NCBI RefSeq assembly: GCF_001439605.1
Contig: NZ_LMBX01000024.1
Span: forward strand, 20,272 to 55,231
Length of the DNA: 34,960 bases
Direction of reading: 5' to 3'
Origin: Cytobacillus praedii
GTDB lineage: Bacteria > Bacillota > Bacilli > Bacillales > Cytobacillaceae
The translations under genes and the position numbers were made by a program. Under the pieces are notes generated by a model. It had not been told where the DNA came from. It searched no databases and saw only the letters and a program-made list of their open reading frames with translations. Positions 1 to 7,005 of the stretch are shown piece by piece. Numbering within the stretch: the first letter of the stretch is position 1; each line of letters starts with the position of its first letter.

Positions 1-305
1 CAAACCAGTTCCCCATAATTGCTCCAAGGCGGTAAACCATTTCCTTTTCTTCAGGGCTTCCAGCCAATGACCCTGTTCTCTAGAAAGAAATCCAAAAATA
101 GTTCATGTCCTTTTCATAGCTAATAACAGAATGTATTATTATTGGAAATAACTCTAATACAGTTATTTTAAAATGTCAAGTGGAATTAAGAAATATCACA
201 TTCACCATACTTTTACTTTTCTAGCATAATTTCGCAATGCATTCTTGCATAACTGTAAAGCAGACAGCTCTTTTGTTAAGGCTGTTCTTTTTATCAAGTA
301 AATAC
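1..305. other. gap with no supported gene
   Basis: I see no convincing gene in these 305 bases. On the minus strand a frame is open from a TTG at 67 to the left edge (about 22 codons, beginning M-A-G-S-P-E-E-K), with only a weak AGGG upstream. It could be the first codons of a gene that continues outside the window, but it is too short to judge. A weak GACAGC/GCTGTT hairpin followed by TTCTTTTT lies at about 271-296 and might end plus-strand transcription. Confidence 0.4.
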
Positions 306-1412
306 CTATTGCCCGTAAATACAGACTCTATTTCTTCCAGATTGTTTTGCTTGATATAAAGCTTTATCTGCATCCTCTATTAGCTGAGTTGGGTCTATAG
401 TCGTTTCTTGATAGCATGCTACTCCAACTGAAATAGTAAGGTTGATTTCTTCTCCTGAATTTAATGTAAAAGGATTATCCTCGACATTTTTTCTAATACG
501 TTCCGCTAATTCATTAGCTCGATTTAAGGGGCAATTTAAAAGGAGAACTGTAAATTCTTCTCCGCCATTTCGGCTTACTATATCAAAGGCTCTAGTACTT
601 TGCTGAAGTCTTAATCCTAATTCCTTAAGAACCACATCGCCCTCTGAATGCCCGTACGTATCATTTACCTTTTTAAAAAAGTCTATATCGATAAATAGTA
701 GAGCTAATTTCTGTTCATTTGTTTGTAAATCTTTGATTAAATGATCAAATACTTCTTCAAATTTCCTCACATTGTTTAATCCTGTTAGTCCATCAGTTGT
801 AGATTCTGTTTGGTATTTATTAAATAGTTTTTGGCTTTTTCTTATATAGGCTAAAACATAAAATGATAAATAGGCCGATAAATAAGAAACAATCCAATAG
901 ATAGGCAACACCTTTAATACGATGATGAAGCTGCTTACGAGATAACTAAATACAATGGAAAACACCAAATTATTAAAAGTGACGATCCCCAAGATTTTTA
1001 TTTTCTTAGAATAATTTTGTTTAGAAAAAAAGATGGCAAACAAAGTACCTGATACACTAATAACAATTGCTAGATAAGAAGATAAACTCGCTGAAATTAG
1101 AAACCTTCCTGCAAGTGTCATAATCATGGAAATAAATGCAGGTATCCCTCCACCATAGTAGGCTAATAGAATAGTTGGAATATGCCTGAGATCCACCATT
1201 GTATTATCAACCGGGATACTGTATTGCATAAGAATATTACTTAACAAGCCGCCTAACACACCTATTAAAATCTTTATTTTAAGTGTAGACTTTGCATGCA
1301 GCGGATACTTATTTGAGACTTGAGAATAGAAGAACAAAACTGAAACGAGAATAGCTAGATTCGTAAAAAAATCTTTAATCATCATTTTAATCACCAAGAA
1401 GAAAGATAGCAT
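306..1412 (-). CDS. membrane-bound diguanylate cyclase (5TM-5TMR_LYT + GGDEF)
   Basis: This protein makes the second messenger cyclic di-GMP from two GTP, at the inner face of the membrane. Residues 15-190 hold about five or six hydrophobic segments with the DLRHIP and YYGGG elements of the 5TM-5TMR_LYT sensor family. Residues 200-368 are a GGDEF domain with an intact GGEEF active site at 283-287 and an RxxD inhibitory site at 274-277, five residues upstream as is standard, so activity and product inhibition are both expected. The metal-binding DIDFFKKVND stretch is present at about 242-251. The first ATG is at 1412 (GGAAAG close upstream); ATG at 1385 or 1382, preceded by GGTG, fits the family's usual N-terminus better. 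It appears monocistronic. The ligand cannot be read from the sequence. Confidence 0.9.
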   Translation of the reverse strand: MLSFFLVIKMMIKDFFTNLAILVSVLFFYSQVSNKYPLHAKSTLKIKILIGVLGGLLSNILMQYSIPVDNTMVDLRHIPTILLAYYGGGIPAFISMIMTLAGRFLISASLSSYLAIVISVSGTLFAIFFSKQNYSKKIKILGIVTFNNLVFSIVFSYLVSSFIIVLKVLPIYWIVSYLSAYLSFYVLAYIRKSQKLFNKYQTESTTDGLTGLNNVRKFEEVFDHLIKDLQTNEQKLALLFIDIDFFKKVNDTYGHSEGDVVLKELGLRLQQSTRAFDIVSRNGGEEFTVLLLNCPLNRANELAERIRKNVEDNPFTLNSGEEINLTISVGVACYQETTIDPTQLIEDADKALYQAKQSGRNRVCIYGQ

Positions 1413-1499
1413 ACTTTCCAGCCAATGAAAATCCTTATTTCCTTCTACCCCTAACTAATTTACATCTTTTTACTTATTTTATATATATTAAAAGAACCA

Positions 1500-1847
1500 T
1501 CAGTTTGACAGCTCTTTTGCCGTTTCTGGCTTATCTGATAAATTCAAAAAGATCACTCCGCCAATAATAAGAATGATGCCTGATAATTTAAGCATGTTAA
1601 AAAGTTCATCCCATACGAATACCCCAATTAAAGCAGTTAAGGCGGTGCCGACACCTGACCAAATCGCATAGGCCAAGCTTAATGGGATCGTCTTGAGGCA
1701 CAGCGATAAACAATAAAACGATAGTGCATACCCTATAATCACTCCCAATGAAGGGAATATAACTGTAAACCCCTCTGACATTTTAAGCATGGACGTTGCG
1801 AATATTTCTCCGATTATAGAAATAGATAAAAAAGCATATCCCTTCAT
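1500..1847 (-). CDS. SMR-family drug efflux subunit (EbrA/EbrB-like)
   Basis: This is a small multidrug resistance protein of about 115 residues with four membrane helices. It would export cationic drugs or related cations by proton exchange as a dimer, here probably with its neighbour. The essential membrane Glu14 is present (GEIFATSML), as is the AYAIWSGVGTALTA signature of helix 3. An upstream ATG at 1865 is in frame, but GGAGGG lies inside that extension and seven bases before the ATG at 1847, so 1847 is the likely start. It follows a paralogue ending at 1866 and a TetR gene, all in one leftward operon. A paired SMR arrangement is known from EbrAB-type heterodimers. The substrate is not known. 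Confidence 0.88.
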   Translation of the reverse strand: MKGYAFLSISIIGEIFATSMLKMSEGFTVIFPSLGVIIGYALSFYCLSLCLKTIPLSLAYAIWSGVGTALTALIGVFVWDELFNMLKLSGIILIIGGVIFLNLSDKPETAKELSN

Positions 1848-1865
1848 TTTTATGTCCCTCCACAT

Positions 1866-2189
1866 TTAATGTGCTCCACCAAAATTCAATAGAATGACTC
1901 CACCGATGATTAAAACTAATCCTATTAGCTTTTTGCTGCTAAACTTTTCTTTGTAGATCGTAAATCCAACTATCGCAGTAAGAGCTGTTCCTAATCCTGC
2001 CCATATTGCATAGGCCACTCCAAGGGACAAAGTTTTTAACGCTAAAGATAAAGCGTAGAAGGCAATACCATATCCCACTACAATTCCTATAGAAGGGAGG
2101 ATTTTCTTAAACCCATTTGAGACTTTAAGCATGGAGCTTCCAAATACTTCACTTACAATGGCTATTAATAAAAGGACAAAAGCATTCAT
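1866..2189 (-). CDS. SMR-family drug efflux subunit, partner of the downstream SMR gene
   Basis: This 107-residue SMR protein has four predicted helices, the conserved Glu14 (VSEVFGSSML) and the AYAIWAGLGTALTA motif. It is clearly paralogous to the next gene (1500-1847) and the two probably form an antiparallel heterodimer, as in EbrAB. The start is set by AGGAGG seven bases upstream; that ribosome binding site lies inside the last codons of the tetR gene, so translation of the regulator and the pump is likely coupled. No guanidine riboswitch precedes the unit. Control by the adjacent TetR protein is the simplest reading and suggests a role in toxic-compound efflux rather than constitutive guanidinium export. 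Confidence 0.88.
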   Translation of the reverse strand: MNAFVLLLIAIVSEVFGSSMLKVSNGFKKILPSIGIVVGYGIAFYALSLALKTLSLGVAYAIWAGLGTALTAIVGFTIYKEKFSSKKLIGLVLIIGGVILLNFGGAH

Positions 2190-2191
2190 CC

Positions 2192-2740
2192 TTATTCCTC
2201 CTTGTTTGTCATCTTTACTAATTTCTGGAATACTGCCTTCTGCATATCCTTATCCACTGGAGCTACATTTAACAATTGTGAATAATATAGACCATCTAAA
2301 GCTAAGCGAATGATCGTGGCAGTTACAGGATCGATCCCATCATCTTCTAGCTTAGATAAGATAGATTGATAACTTTCAGATATATTATGAACAGCAGCTG
2401 AATTTAATAAAGCAGCAGCCGAAATACCCACATTCAGCTCTGCATTATGCTCCAAGTCAAATTTTGATGCTTCAATTAAGGCGCGAGACCATTTTCCTTT
2501 CTCAACAGGATCCTTTTTAGAGAAGTCTTCAAAATTCAGATAAAACTCATCGAAGATGTGGATAGCGATTCCCTTAATTAATAAATCTTTATTTGGATAG
2601 TGATATAACAGTCCACCCTTGCTTATTCCTGCTCGTTTTGCCACTGCATCCAATGTCAAAGAATGAAAACCACTATCAAGGGCAATTTGCGTTGCAGCAT
2701 TCAAAATTAATTCGCGTTTCGCATTGGCTTTTGAATCCAT
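2192..2740 (-). CDS. TetR-family repressor of the SMR pump operon
   Basis: This 182-residue one-component regulator has an N-terminal TetR helix-turn-helix at about residues 8-55 (LTLDAVAKRAGISKGGLLYHY) and a C-terminal all-helical ligand pocket resembling the TetR_C domains of efflux regulators. It is the first gene of the operon with two SMR pump genes, separated from the next start by two bases. A perfect inverted repeat overlaps its promoter (2785-2798), so it should repress itself and the pump until a drug binds. The ATG at 2740 has AGGAG nine bases upstream. The inducer is unknown. Confidence 0.9.
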   Translation of the reverse strand: MDSKANAKRELILNAATQIALDSGFHSLTLDAVAKRAGISKGGLLYHYPNKDLLIKGIAIHIFDEFYLNFEDFSKKDPVEKGKWSRALIEASKFDLEHNAELNVGISAAALLNSAAVHNISESYQSILSKLEDDGIDPVTATIIRLALDGLYYSQLLNVAPVDKDMQKAVFQKLVKMTNKEE

Positions 2741-2779
2741 TTAGCTCTTCTCCTTACTTATACTGGAATGATTTCTTTT

Positions 2780-2809
2780 ATTATACCGTCTGGACGGTTT
2801 TTTCTTCAA
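2780..2809 (-). promoter_or_regulatory. sigma-A promoter with embedded TetR operator
   Basis: On the minus strand there is TTGAAG (2804-2809), an 18-bp spacer and a perfect TATAAT (2780-2785). The spacer contains ACCGTC-TG-GACGGT (2785-2798), a perfect 6+2+6 inverted repeat of the ACCGNNNNCGGT kind seen at TetR operators. A repressor bound there would block polymerase. This is the expected autoregulatory site for the tetR-SMR operon. Confidence 0.8.
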
Positions 2810-2989
2810 CTGAGTACTCCTCAAAAGAAAAATATTATGTCTATATAACAATACATTCAGATAGAATAAGGAAGTTACATATATTCGTATTCTAATTTAT
2901 GTATCCTTAAATGAATTTAGGAAGGAATCAGTTTTATCTTTATAGAAAGGATAAATTTGGACAAACATGACTGGATAATACATTAGCAG

Positions 2990-3018
2990 TTGTTTACATA
3001 AGGATATGCTTATATAAT
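2990..3018 (+). promoter_or_regulatory. ars promoter with ArsR operator
   Basis: TTGTTT (2990-2995), a 17-bp spacer and TATAAT (3013-3018) form a plus-strand promoter for arsR-arsB. The spacer carries ATAAG-GATATG-CTTAT (2998-3013), a perfect 5+6+5 inverted repeat that overlaps the -10. It is the natural site for the ArsR encoded 60 bases downstream; repression would be relieved by As(III) or Sb(III). Confidence 0.72.
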
Positions 3019-3075
3019 AATATCAGCTTACCAATTTATAATAATAGTAGGATTGATTGGAGGTTTACCATACAA

Positions 3076-3417
3076 ATGAAACATGAGTTAGATATAGAAA
3101 CAGCAGCTAGTATTCTTAAGCTCTTAGGAGATAAAACTCGTTTAACCATGATAAAAATACTTTCTAATCACGAGTGCTGTGTTTGTGAATTTGTAGCACT
3201 TTTTCAAATGACCCAACCGGCTGTTAGTCAGCATTTAAGAAAATTAAAAGACAGCGGTCTAGTAAAGGAAACGAGAAAAGGCCAATGGGTATTCTACTCT
3301 TTAAATCCATCACACCCTTATCATTCTTTTGTATGTAATGTAATCAGCGATTTACCGAACCAACTATCTAAATTAGAAGAATTAGAGGCACGAGGGGAAC
3401 GTATTTCTTGTGACTAA
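3076..3417 (+). CDS. arsR: ArsR-type As(III)/Sb(III)-responsive repressor
   Basis: This 113-residue ArsR/SmtB winged-helix repressor controls the ars operon. The metalloid-sensing motif at the start of helix 3 reads E-C-C-V-C-E at residues 33-38, matching the ELCVCDL site of true arsenic sensors with Cys35 and Cys37; the extra Cys34 is a small variation. The recognition helix is MTQPAVSQHLRKLKDSGLV (about 45-63), followed by a wing, KGQWVFYSL. The ATG at 3076 has GGAGG 12 bases upstream, a little far. It lies 19 bases before arsB in one plus-strand operon. Together with an efflux pump this identifies the unit as arsenic resistance. Confidence 0.93.
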   Translation: MKHELDIETAASILKLLGDKTRLTMIKILSNHECCVCEFVALFQMTQPAVSQHLRKLKDSGLVKETRKGQWVFYSLNPSHPYHSFVCNVISDLPNQLSKLEELEARGERISCD

Positions 3418-3436
3418 CAGCATGGGGGATTAACAT

Positions 3437-4735
3437 ATGATTTCATTTATTTTAGCCATTATTATCTTTTTAGCTACGTTGACTTTAGTCATTTGGCAGC
3501 CAAAAGGATTAGGCATCGGCTGGTCTGCCTGTGGCGGTGCCATCTTAGCCCTTATCGCTGGTGTTGTCGGCTTTCATGATGTCATCGATGTAACATCAAT
3601 CGTATGGAACGCAACCTTAACGTTTATAGCCATTATCATTATTTCCTTGATCCTTGATGAAATTGGGTTTTTCGAGTGGGCAGCACTACATATGGCCAGA
3701 GCAGCAAGAGGAAAAGGGATTCTCATGTTTATCTATGTTTCCTTACTTGGCGCAATAGTAGCTGCATTGTTCGCGAATGATGGTGCCGCGCTTATTTTGA
3801 CACCCATTGTATTAGCCATGGTTCGAAACCTTAACCTTAATGAAAAAATGGTATTTCCATTTATTATTGCTAGTGGATTCATAGCAGATACTACTTCGCT
3901 TCCGCTAGTCGTTAGTAACTTAGTGAATATCGTTTCAGCAGACTTTTTTGGAATTGGGTTTGCTGAGTTTGCTTCACGAATGATCATTCCAAACTTCTTT
4001 TCATTGGCAGCTAGCATCCTTGTTCTTTATCTATTTTTCCGAAAAAGCATTCCGAAACATTATGATATGTCTAAATTGATGCAGCCCGCCCAAGCCATCC
4101 GGGACGACAAAATGTTTCGATTGTCCTGGATTGTGTTAGGCATACTTCTTCTTGGATATTTTGCTAGTGAATTTACAGGGATCCCCGTATCAATTATCGC
4201 TAGCATCGTGGCGGTTTTTTTCCTTTTCATGGCTAGAAGAAGCTATGCTGTAAATACACGTACAGTTATTAAAGGTGCTCCTTGGGCTATTGTATTTTTC
4301 TCAATTGGCATGTACGTAGTTGTTTATGGATTAAGAAATGAAGGACTTACTAATGTGTTAGCCGATCTGATTCAAGTCACTGCTGATCAAGGTTTATTTG
4401 CGGCAACAGTAGGAATGGGATTTATCGCTGCCCTTCTTTCATCGATCATGAACAATTTGCCAACTGTTATGATTGATGCACTTGCCATTGCGGATACTCA
4501 AACCACTGGGATTATAAGAGAATCACTTATTTATGCGAATGTAATCGGATCAGATTTAGGTCCAAAAATTACACCAATTGGTTCCCTCGCAACTTTACTA
4601 TGGCTCCACGTCCTTTCGCAAAAAGGAGTCAAAATCTCTTGGGGGACCTATTTTAAAACAGGGATTGTGTTAACCATTCCAACCCTGCTAATAACATTAG
4701 TTGGCCTATATATATGGTTGTTAATTATTCATTAA
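3437..4735 (+). CDS. arsB: ArsB arsenite/antimonite efflux pump
   Basis: This 432-residue integral membrane protein with about 11-12 hydrophobic helices belongs to the ArsB/NhaD superfamily. It extrudes arsenite and antimonite from the cytoplasm. Family features visible are the [15 protein letters not shown] segment (about 112-126), [20 protein letters not shown] (about 148-167) and the C-terminal [16 protein letters not shown] and [19 protein letters not shown] stretches. Length matches ArsB (about 430). It starts at an ATG preceded by GGGGG and directly follows arsR. With no ArsA ATPase nearby it would run on the proton motive force. The downstream gene arsC is a remnant, so the operon can expel arsenite but apparently cannot reduce arsenate by itself. 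Confidence 0.93.
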   Translation: MISFILAIIIFLATLTLVIWQPKGLGIGWSACGGAILALIAGVVGFHDVIDVTSIVWNATLTFIAIIIISLILDEIGFFEWAALHMARAARGKGILMFIYVSLLGAIVAALFANDGAALILTPIVLAMVRNLNLNEKMVFPFIIASGFIADTTSLPLVVSNLVNIVSADFFGIGFAEFASRMIIPNFFSLAASILVLYLFFRKSIPKHYDMSKLMQPAQAIRDDKMFRLSWIVLGILLLGYFASEFTGIPVSIIASIVAVFFLFMARRSYAVNTRTVIKGAPWAIVFFSIGMYVVVYGLRNEGLTNVLADLIQVTADQGLFAATVGMGFIAALLSSIMNNLPTVMIDALAIADTQTTGIIRESLIYANVIGSDLGPKITPIGSLATLLWLHVLSQKGVKISWGTYFKTGIVLTIPTLLITLVGLYIWLLIIH

Positions 4736-4741
4736 GCATTA

Positions 4742-4921
4742 ATGGAGACCGCAAAAGGACGAAAGAGAGAGCATTGGGGATTTGATGACCCAGCAAAAGC
4801 AGAAGGAATAGAAGAAGAATGGACTTTCTTCCAGCTTGTGCGTGATGAAATTAGCGACAAATTAAAATGTTTTGCCAACTGCAATTATAAGAAACGAGTT
4901 TATGAAAAAACCCAACTTTGA
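4742..4921 (+). pseudogene. arsC: C-terminal remnant of thioredoxin-coupled arsenate reductase arsC
   Basis: A 59-codon frame starts six bases after the arsB stop. Residues 8-45 ([15 protein letters not shown], then [19 protein letters not shown]) match the C-terminal third of Bacillus/Staphylococcus ArsC (about 139 aa; [11 protein letters not shown]...VRDEI). The first 100 or so residues are gone, including the P-loop Cys10 and the redox pair Cys82/Cys89, so it cannot reduce arsenate. One residue (Lys of EEEKWAFF) is also missing and the tail reads on into the terminator hairpin. A deletion joining the end of arsB to the middle of arsC explains it. Whether the stump is translated is unclear; no good ribosome binding site precedes its ATG. 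Confidence 0.85.
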
Positions 4922-4941
4922 TTAAAAAGTTGGGTTTTTTT
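4905..4941. terminator. bidirectional terminator between ars operon and methyltransferase
   Basis: A run of A's, then the stem ACCCAACTTT / AAAGTTGGGT with loop GATTAA, then seven T's. T tracts exist on both strands, so it can end the ars operon from the left and the leftward methyltransferase gene (stop at 4953) from the right. Confidence 0.92.
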
Positions 4942-4952
4942 CGATTATTCGA

Positions 4953-5864
4953 TTATTTCTTTACAGCATGTATATAATGAATCGTTTCAAAGGCGGATAG
5001 ATAATCTTCTCGGTTGCGAAAATAACGAGCATCAATCTCAATCGGAGTAAGGTGTTCATAAATGAGTAAACCTACACTCTCTAATAAACTTTCCATTTCA
5101 GCGTAGGAGAAACAGGATTTCATCGGTTCCCCTCCAACTGCTGCCATGGCTACTGTATTTTTCACTCGATTGGACAGCCCAGACTCGTGAAATAAATTCT
5201 CATCTGCATAGTCAAATATAATGGAACTGCCAGAAGGAAGTTGATCAAAAAAATTCTCAATTAAATCTTTGATTTCCTTTTTAGCCAAATAGTACGTGAC
5301 ACCTAAAAGACTAACTACTGTCTTTTCCCCCTTGAATCCCTCTTTGACCAATGCATCTTTAGTGAATTCCTTAGTAAAGTCCATAGGAACAAAATGCAAA
5401 TTATTTGGTATTTCCATATGCGCATCTGCTATTCTATTCTCCTTAGAATCTTGTGTAATTGGATGATCAATCTCATAAACATTTAAGCTGTTTTTTAACT
5501 CTGGATAGCGGAAAGGAAATGTATCCATTCCGGCACCTAATATGACGTATTGTTTAACTCCCAGCTCTATTTCATTTAATAATACGGACTCACAAAAAGC
5601 TGCCCGTGCCAATGGTGTAGGTGAAAGCTGTACTTGTGTAATCCATTTTAATATTTCATCCGGATTATTTTTAAACCGTTCAGCAATCTCTTTATTGAAA
5701 AATTGAATCCCTTGGATCATGTTCTTTTTAATATCTAAAAATTCATTTTCAGTTATTAGTTCCTTAGCTATATAATCTTCAAAAATCTTGGGTGTATCAT
5801 ATTGGCTATGATACGCTCGACAAAATGCTGAAACTAATGATGTAACTGATTCATTTTTTTGCAC
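4953..5864 (-). CDS. class I SAM-dependent methyltransferase, COG3315 (leucine carboxyl methyltransferase-like)
   Basis: The protein of about 303 residues belongs to the PPM1/LCMT-like O-methyltransferases (COG3315), which transfer a methyl group from SAM to a carboxylate or hydroxyl. Visible motifs are the SAM loop GAGMDTFPFR (about 110-119), the acidic YEIDHP (130-135) that holds the ribose, and SLLGVTYYL (about 193-201). The upstream GTG at 5882 is in frame, but GGGGGA sits within that stretch and seven bases before the GTG at 5864, which is the better start. Its 5' leader contains a dispersed repeat element. In Bacillales the native substrates of this family are mostly unknown, so I give no specific product. 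Confidence 0.85.
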   Translation of the reverse strand: MQKNESVTSLVSAFCRAYHSQYDTPKIFEDYIAKELITENEFLDIKKNMIQGIQFFNKEIAERFKNNPDEILKWITQVQLSPTPLARAAFCESVLLNEIELGVKQYVILGAGMDTFPFRYPELKNSLNVYEIDHPITQDSKENRIADAHMEIPNNLHFVPMDFTKEFTKDALVKEGFKGEKTVVSLLGVTYYLAKKEIKDLIENFFDQLPSGSSIIFDYADENLFHESGLSNRVKNTVAMAAVGGEPMKSCFSYAEMESLLESVGLLIYEHLTPIEIDARYFRNREDYLSAFETIHYIHAVKK

Positions 5865-5889
5865 ACAATCGTCCCCCTTCACAAATGTG

Positions 5890-5993
5890 GAAACGCCTTA
5901 ATCACCCCTGTAAGACAAGCCTCCCAGGAGGGAATCCTTTATCTTTTGAGAAGCTTAATCTTGCGACCTCAAGGGGTAGGCGCTGGAGCTGGG
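5890..5993. repeat. structured dispersed intergenic repeat (Bacillaceae type)
   Basis: Read on the minus strand this roughly 104-base block opens with CCAGCTCCAGCGCCTACCCC, then TTGAGGTCGC, and closes with CTTGTCTTACAGGGGTGATT and AAGGCGTTTCC. From memory, closely similar GCTCCAGCGCCT...GAGGTCGC and CTTGTC...AAGGCGCTTCC blocks recur in intergenic DNA of many Bacillaceae. It folds: CGCC plus ACCCCT near one end pair with AGGGGT plus GGCG near the other, and CCTCC-TG-GGAGG makes an inner hairpin. It is more GC-rich than its surroundings. It sits in the leader of the methyltransferase gene, with the GGGGGA ribosome binding site just downstream. There is only one copy in this window. Confidence 0.65.
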
Positions 5994-6047
5994 CATAGAC
6001 CAACTCGTCACAAAGTTACCCACAACATTCGATTATATAATGTCCGT

Positions 6048-6084
6048 AAAAATAAAAAGAGATTCCCCTGGCCAGGAGAATCTC
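6048..6084 (-). terminator. leftward intrinsic terminator with a near-perfect 26-base palindrome
   Basis: GAGATTCCCCTGG (6059-6071) is followed at once by CCAGGAGAATCTC (6072-6084): 13 pairs with a single mismatch that becomes G-U in RNA. On the minus strand it is followed by TTTTTATTTTT (6058-6048). It should end the transcript of the small membrane protein gene (stop at 6223) before the methyltransferase leader; an attenuator role is the alternative. Confidence 0.82.
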
Positions 6085-6222
6085 ATTATACTATCAATAA
6101 TATTAACTGTAAATTATAGCATGAATAAAAATTTTTGTCAAGTTTATTGCTTTTTTTAAGGATTTACATTAGGTACTTCAATTATTTCTCTAGTAATACC
6201 TTGTTAGTTTACACTCATTCTA

Positions 6223-6441
6223 TTAATCCTTTAAATTTTTATCCCTCAGCATGCTTATTAACCCAATACTAAATATTAATATACCGATTATGATATATGA
6301 GTGTATGAATCCATTTAACAACGGAATATACTCACTAGTTAAGTTTTTACTAGAGTAAACTAAATTGATTGATAGGTGAGCTAAGGGTGTACTAAATAAT
6401 ATGACAATCAATCCCAGTAAGAAACACAACACCTTCTTCAC
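6223..6441 (-). CDS. small two-helix membrane protein, function unknown
   Basis: I do not recognise this 72-residue protein. It has two hydrophobic segments, at about residues 3-28 and 44-66, joined by a polar stretch (YSSKNLTSEY), and a basic tail (LRDKNLKD). The first segment might also be an uncleaved signal anchor. The start is a GTG at 6441 with a purine-rich GGGGGAAAGGG immediately upstream. It is followed by the strong terminator at 6048-6084. The gene 5' of it, an acetyltransferase ending at 6495, is 50 bases away on the same strand and could be in the same transcript. The reading frame is clean, but with no homology in view its coding status is only probable. Confidence 0.6.
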   Translation of the reverse strand: MKKVLCFLLGLIVILFSTPLAHLSINLVYSSKNLTSEYIPLLNGFIHSYIIIGILIFSIGLISMLRDKNLKD

Positions 6442-6494
6442 AAACCCTTTCCCCCTTTATTGTAAATACATAGGTTCATTCATTTTGAATCAAC

Positions 6495-6932
6495 TTATAA
6501 CAGCAAACTCATAGAGACTGTTCTTATGCTAAATCCTAATTTCTCATACAGCTTAATGGCATGATTGCCTGCAAATGCACTTAGCCGGACTTCTGAATGC
6601 CCTTCTTTTTTTAATTGGTCAATTCCTTTATTCATTAACTTTGCAGAAATCCCGTTCCCTCTAAATTCTTCTAAAACATATAATTCATAAATAAACCCAT
6701 ACTTTTTATCAGTAAATTGGTCCTTGCTTGTTCCTATAAGGATCCATCCCATTAATGTATTGTTTTCTGTTGCGATTATATAAGTGCTGCCCTTTTCCAG
6801 AAGCGGCTCTATAAGCTGTTTAACTTTCTCATTGGTCGGTTTTATTTCACCCAAAGTACCATCAAGTATGGCTTGTGGTGAAAGTGTAATAATTTCATTA
6901 AGTTCCAACTTAGTAGGTTCTCTAATATCCAT
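6495..6932 (-). CDS. GNAT-family N-acetyltransferase
   Basis: This 145-residue cytosolic enzyme has the GCN5-related acetyltransferase fold and would transfer acetyl from acetyl-CoA to an amine. The central beta strands read TYIIATENNTLMGWILIG and YGFIYELYVLEEFRGNGISAKLM, and the latter contains the acetyl-CoA pyrophosphate loop EFRGNGIS (motif A, about residues 91-98). Motif B is LSAFAGNHAIKLYEKLGF (about 117-134). Length is normal for a single-domain GNAT. It lies 73 bases downstream of the ABC permease gene on the same strand, so read-through from that operon is possible. The substrate cannot be told from sequence. Confidence 0.88.
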   Translation of the reverse strand: MDIREPTKLELNEIITLSPQAILDGTLGEIKPTNEKVKQLIEPLLEKGSTYIIATENNTLMGWILIGTSKDQFTDKKYGFIYELYVLEEFRGNGISAKLMNKGIDQLKKEGHSEVRLSAFAGNHAIKLYEKLGFSIRTVSMSLLL

Positions 6933-7005
6933 TTATCGTTTCTTCCTTTCAATGCCCTTTAAAAAAATTTATTGTTAAAGGACTATATTTTGATGATTGT
7001 TTTTA

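Noticed and set aside
1..67. Possible partial minus-strand gene starting at TTG 67
   Set aside because: Only about 22 codons are visible, the ribosome binding site is weak and I recognise no homologue.
58..1428. 13-base direct repeat TTCCAGCCAATGA at 58-70 and 1416-1428
   Set aside because: There are only two copies with no shared flanks; with a window this size it may be chance, and it flanks no recognisable element.
1413..2895. Guanidine (ykkC-type) riboswitch in front of the SMR genes
   Set aside because: No conserved ykkC core is seen; the leader before tetR is only about 30-40 bases and the control site is a TetR dyad.
5859..6119. 86-codon plus-strand frame upstream of the methyltransferase
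   Set aside because: It runs through the dispersed repeat and the terminator and overlaps the methyltransferase start; this is typical of noncoding repeat DNA.
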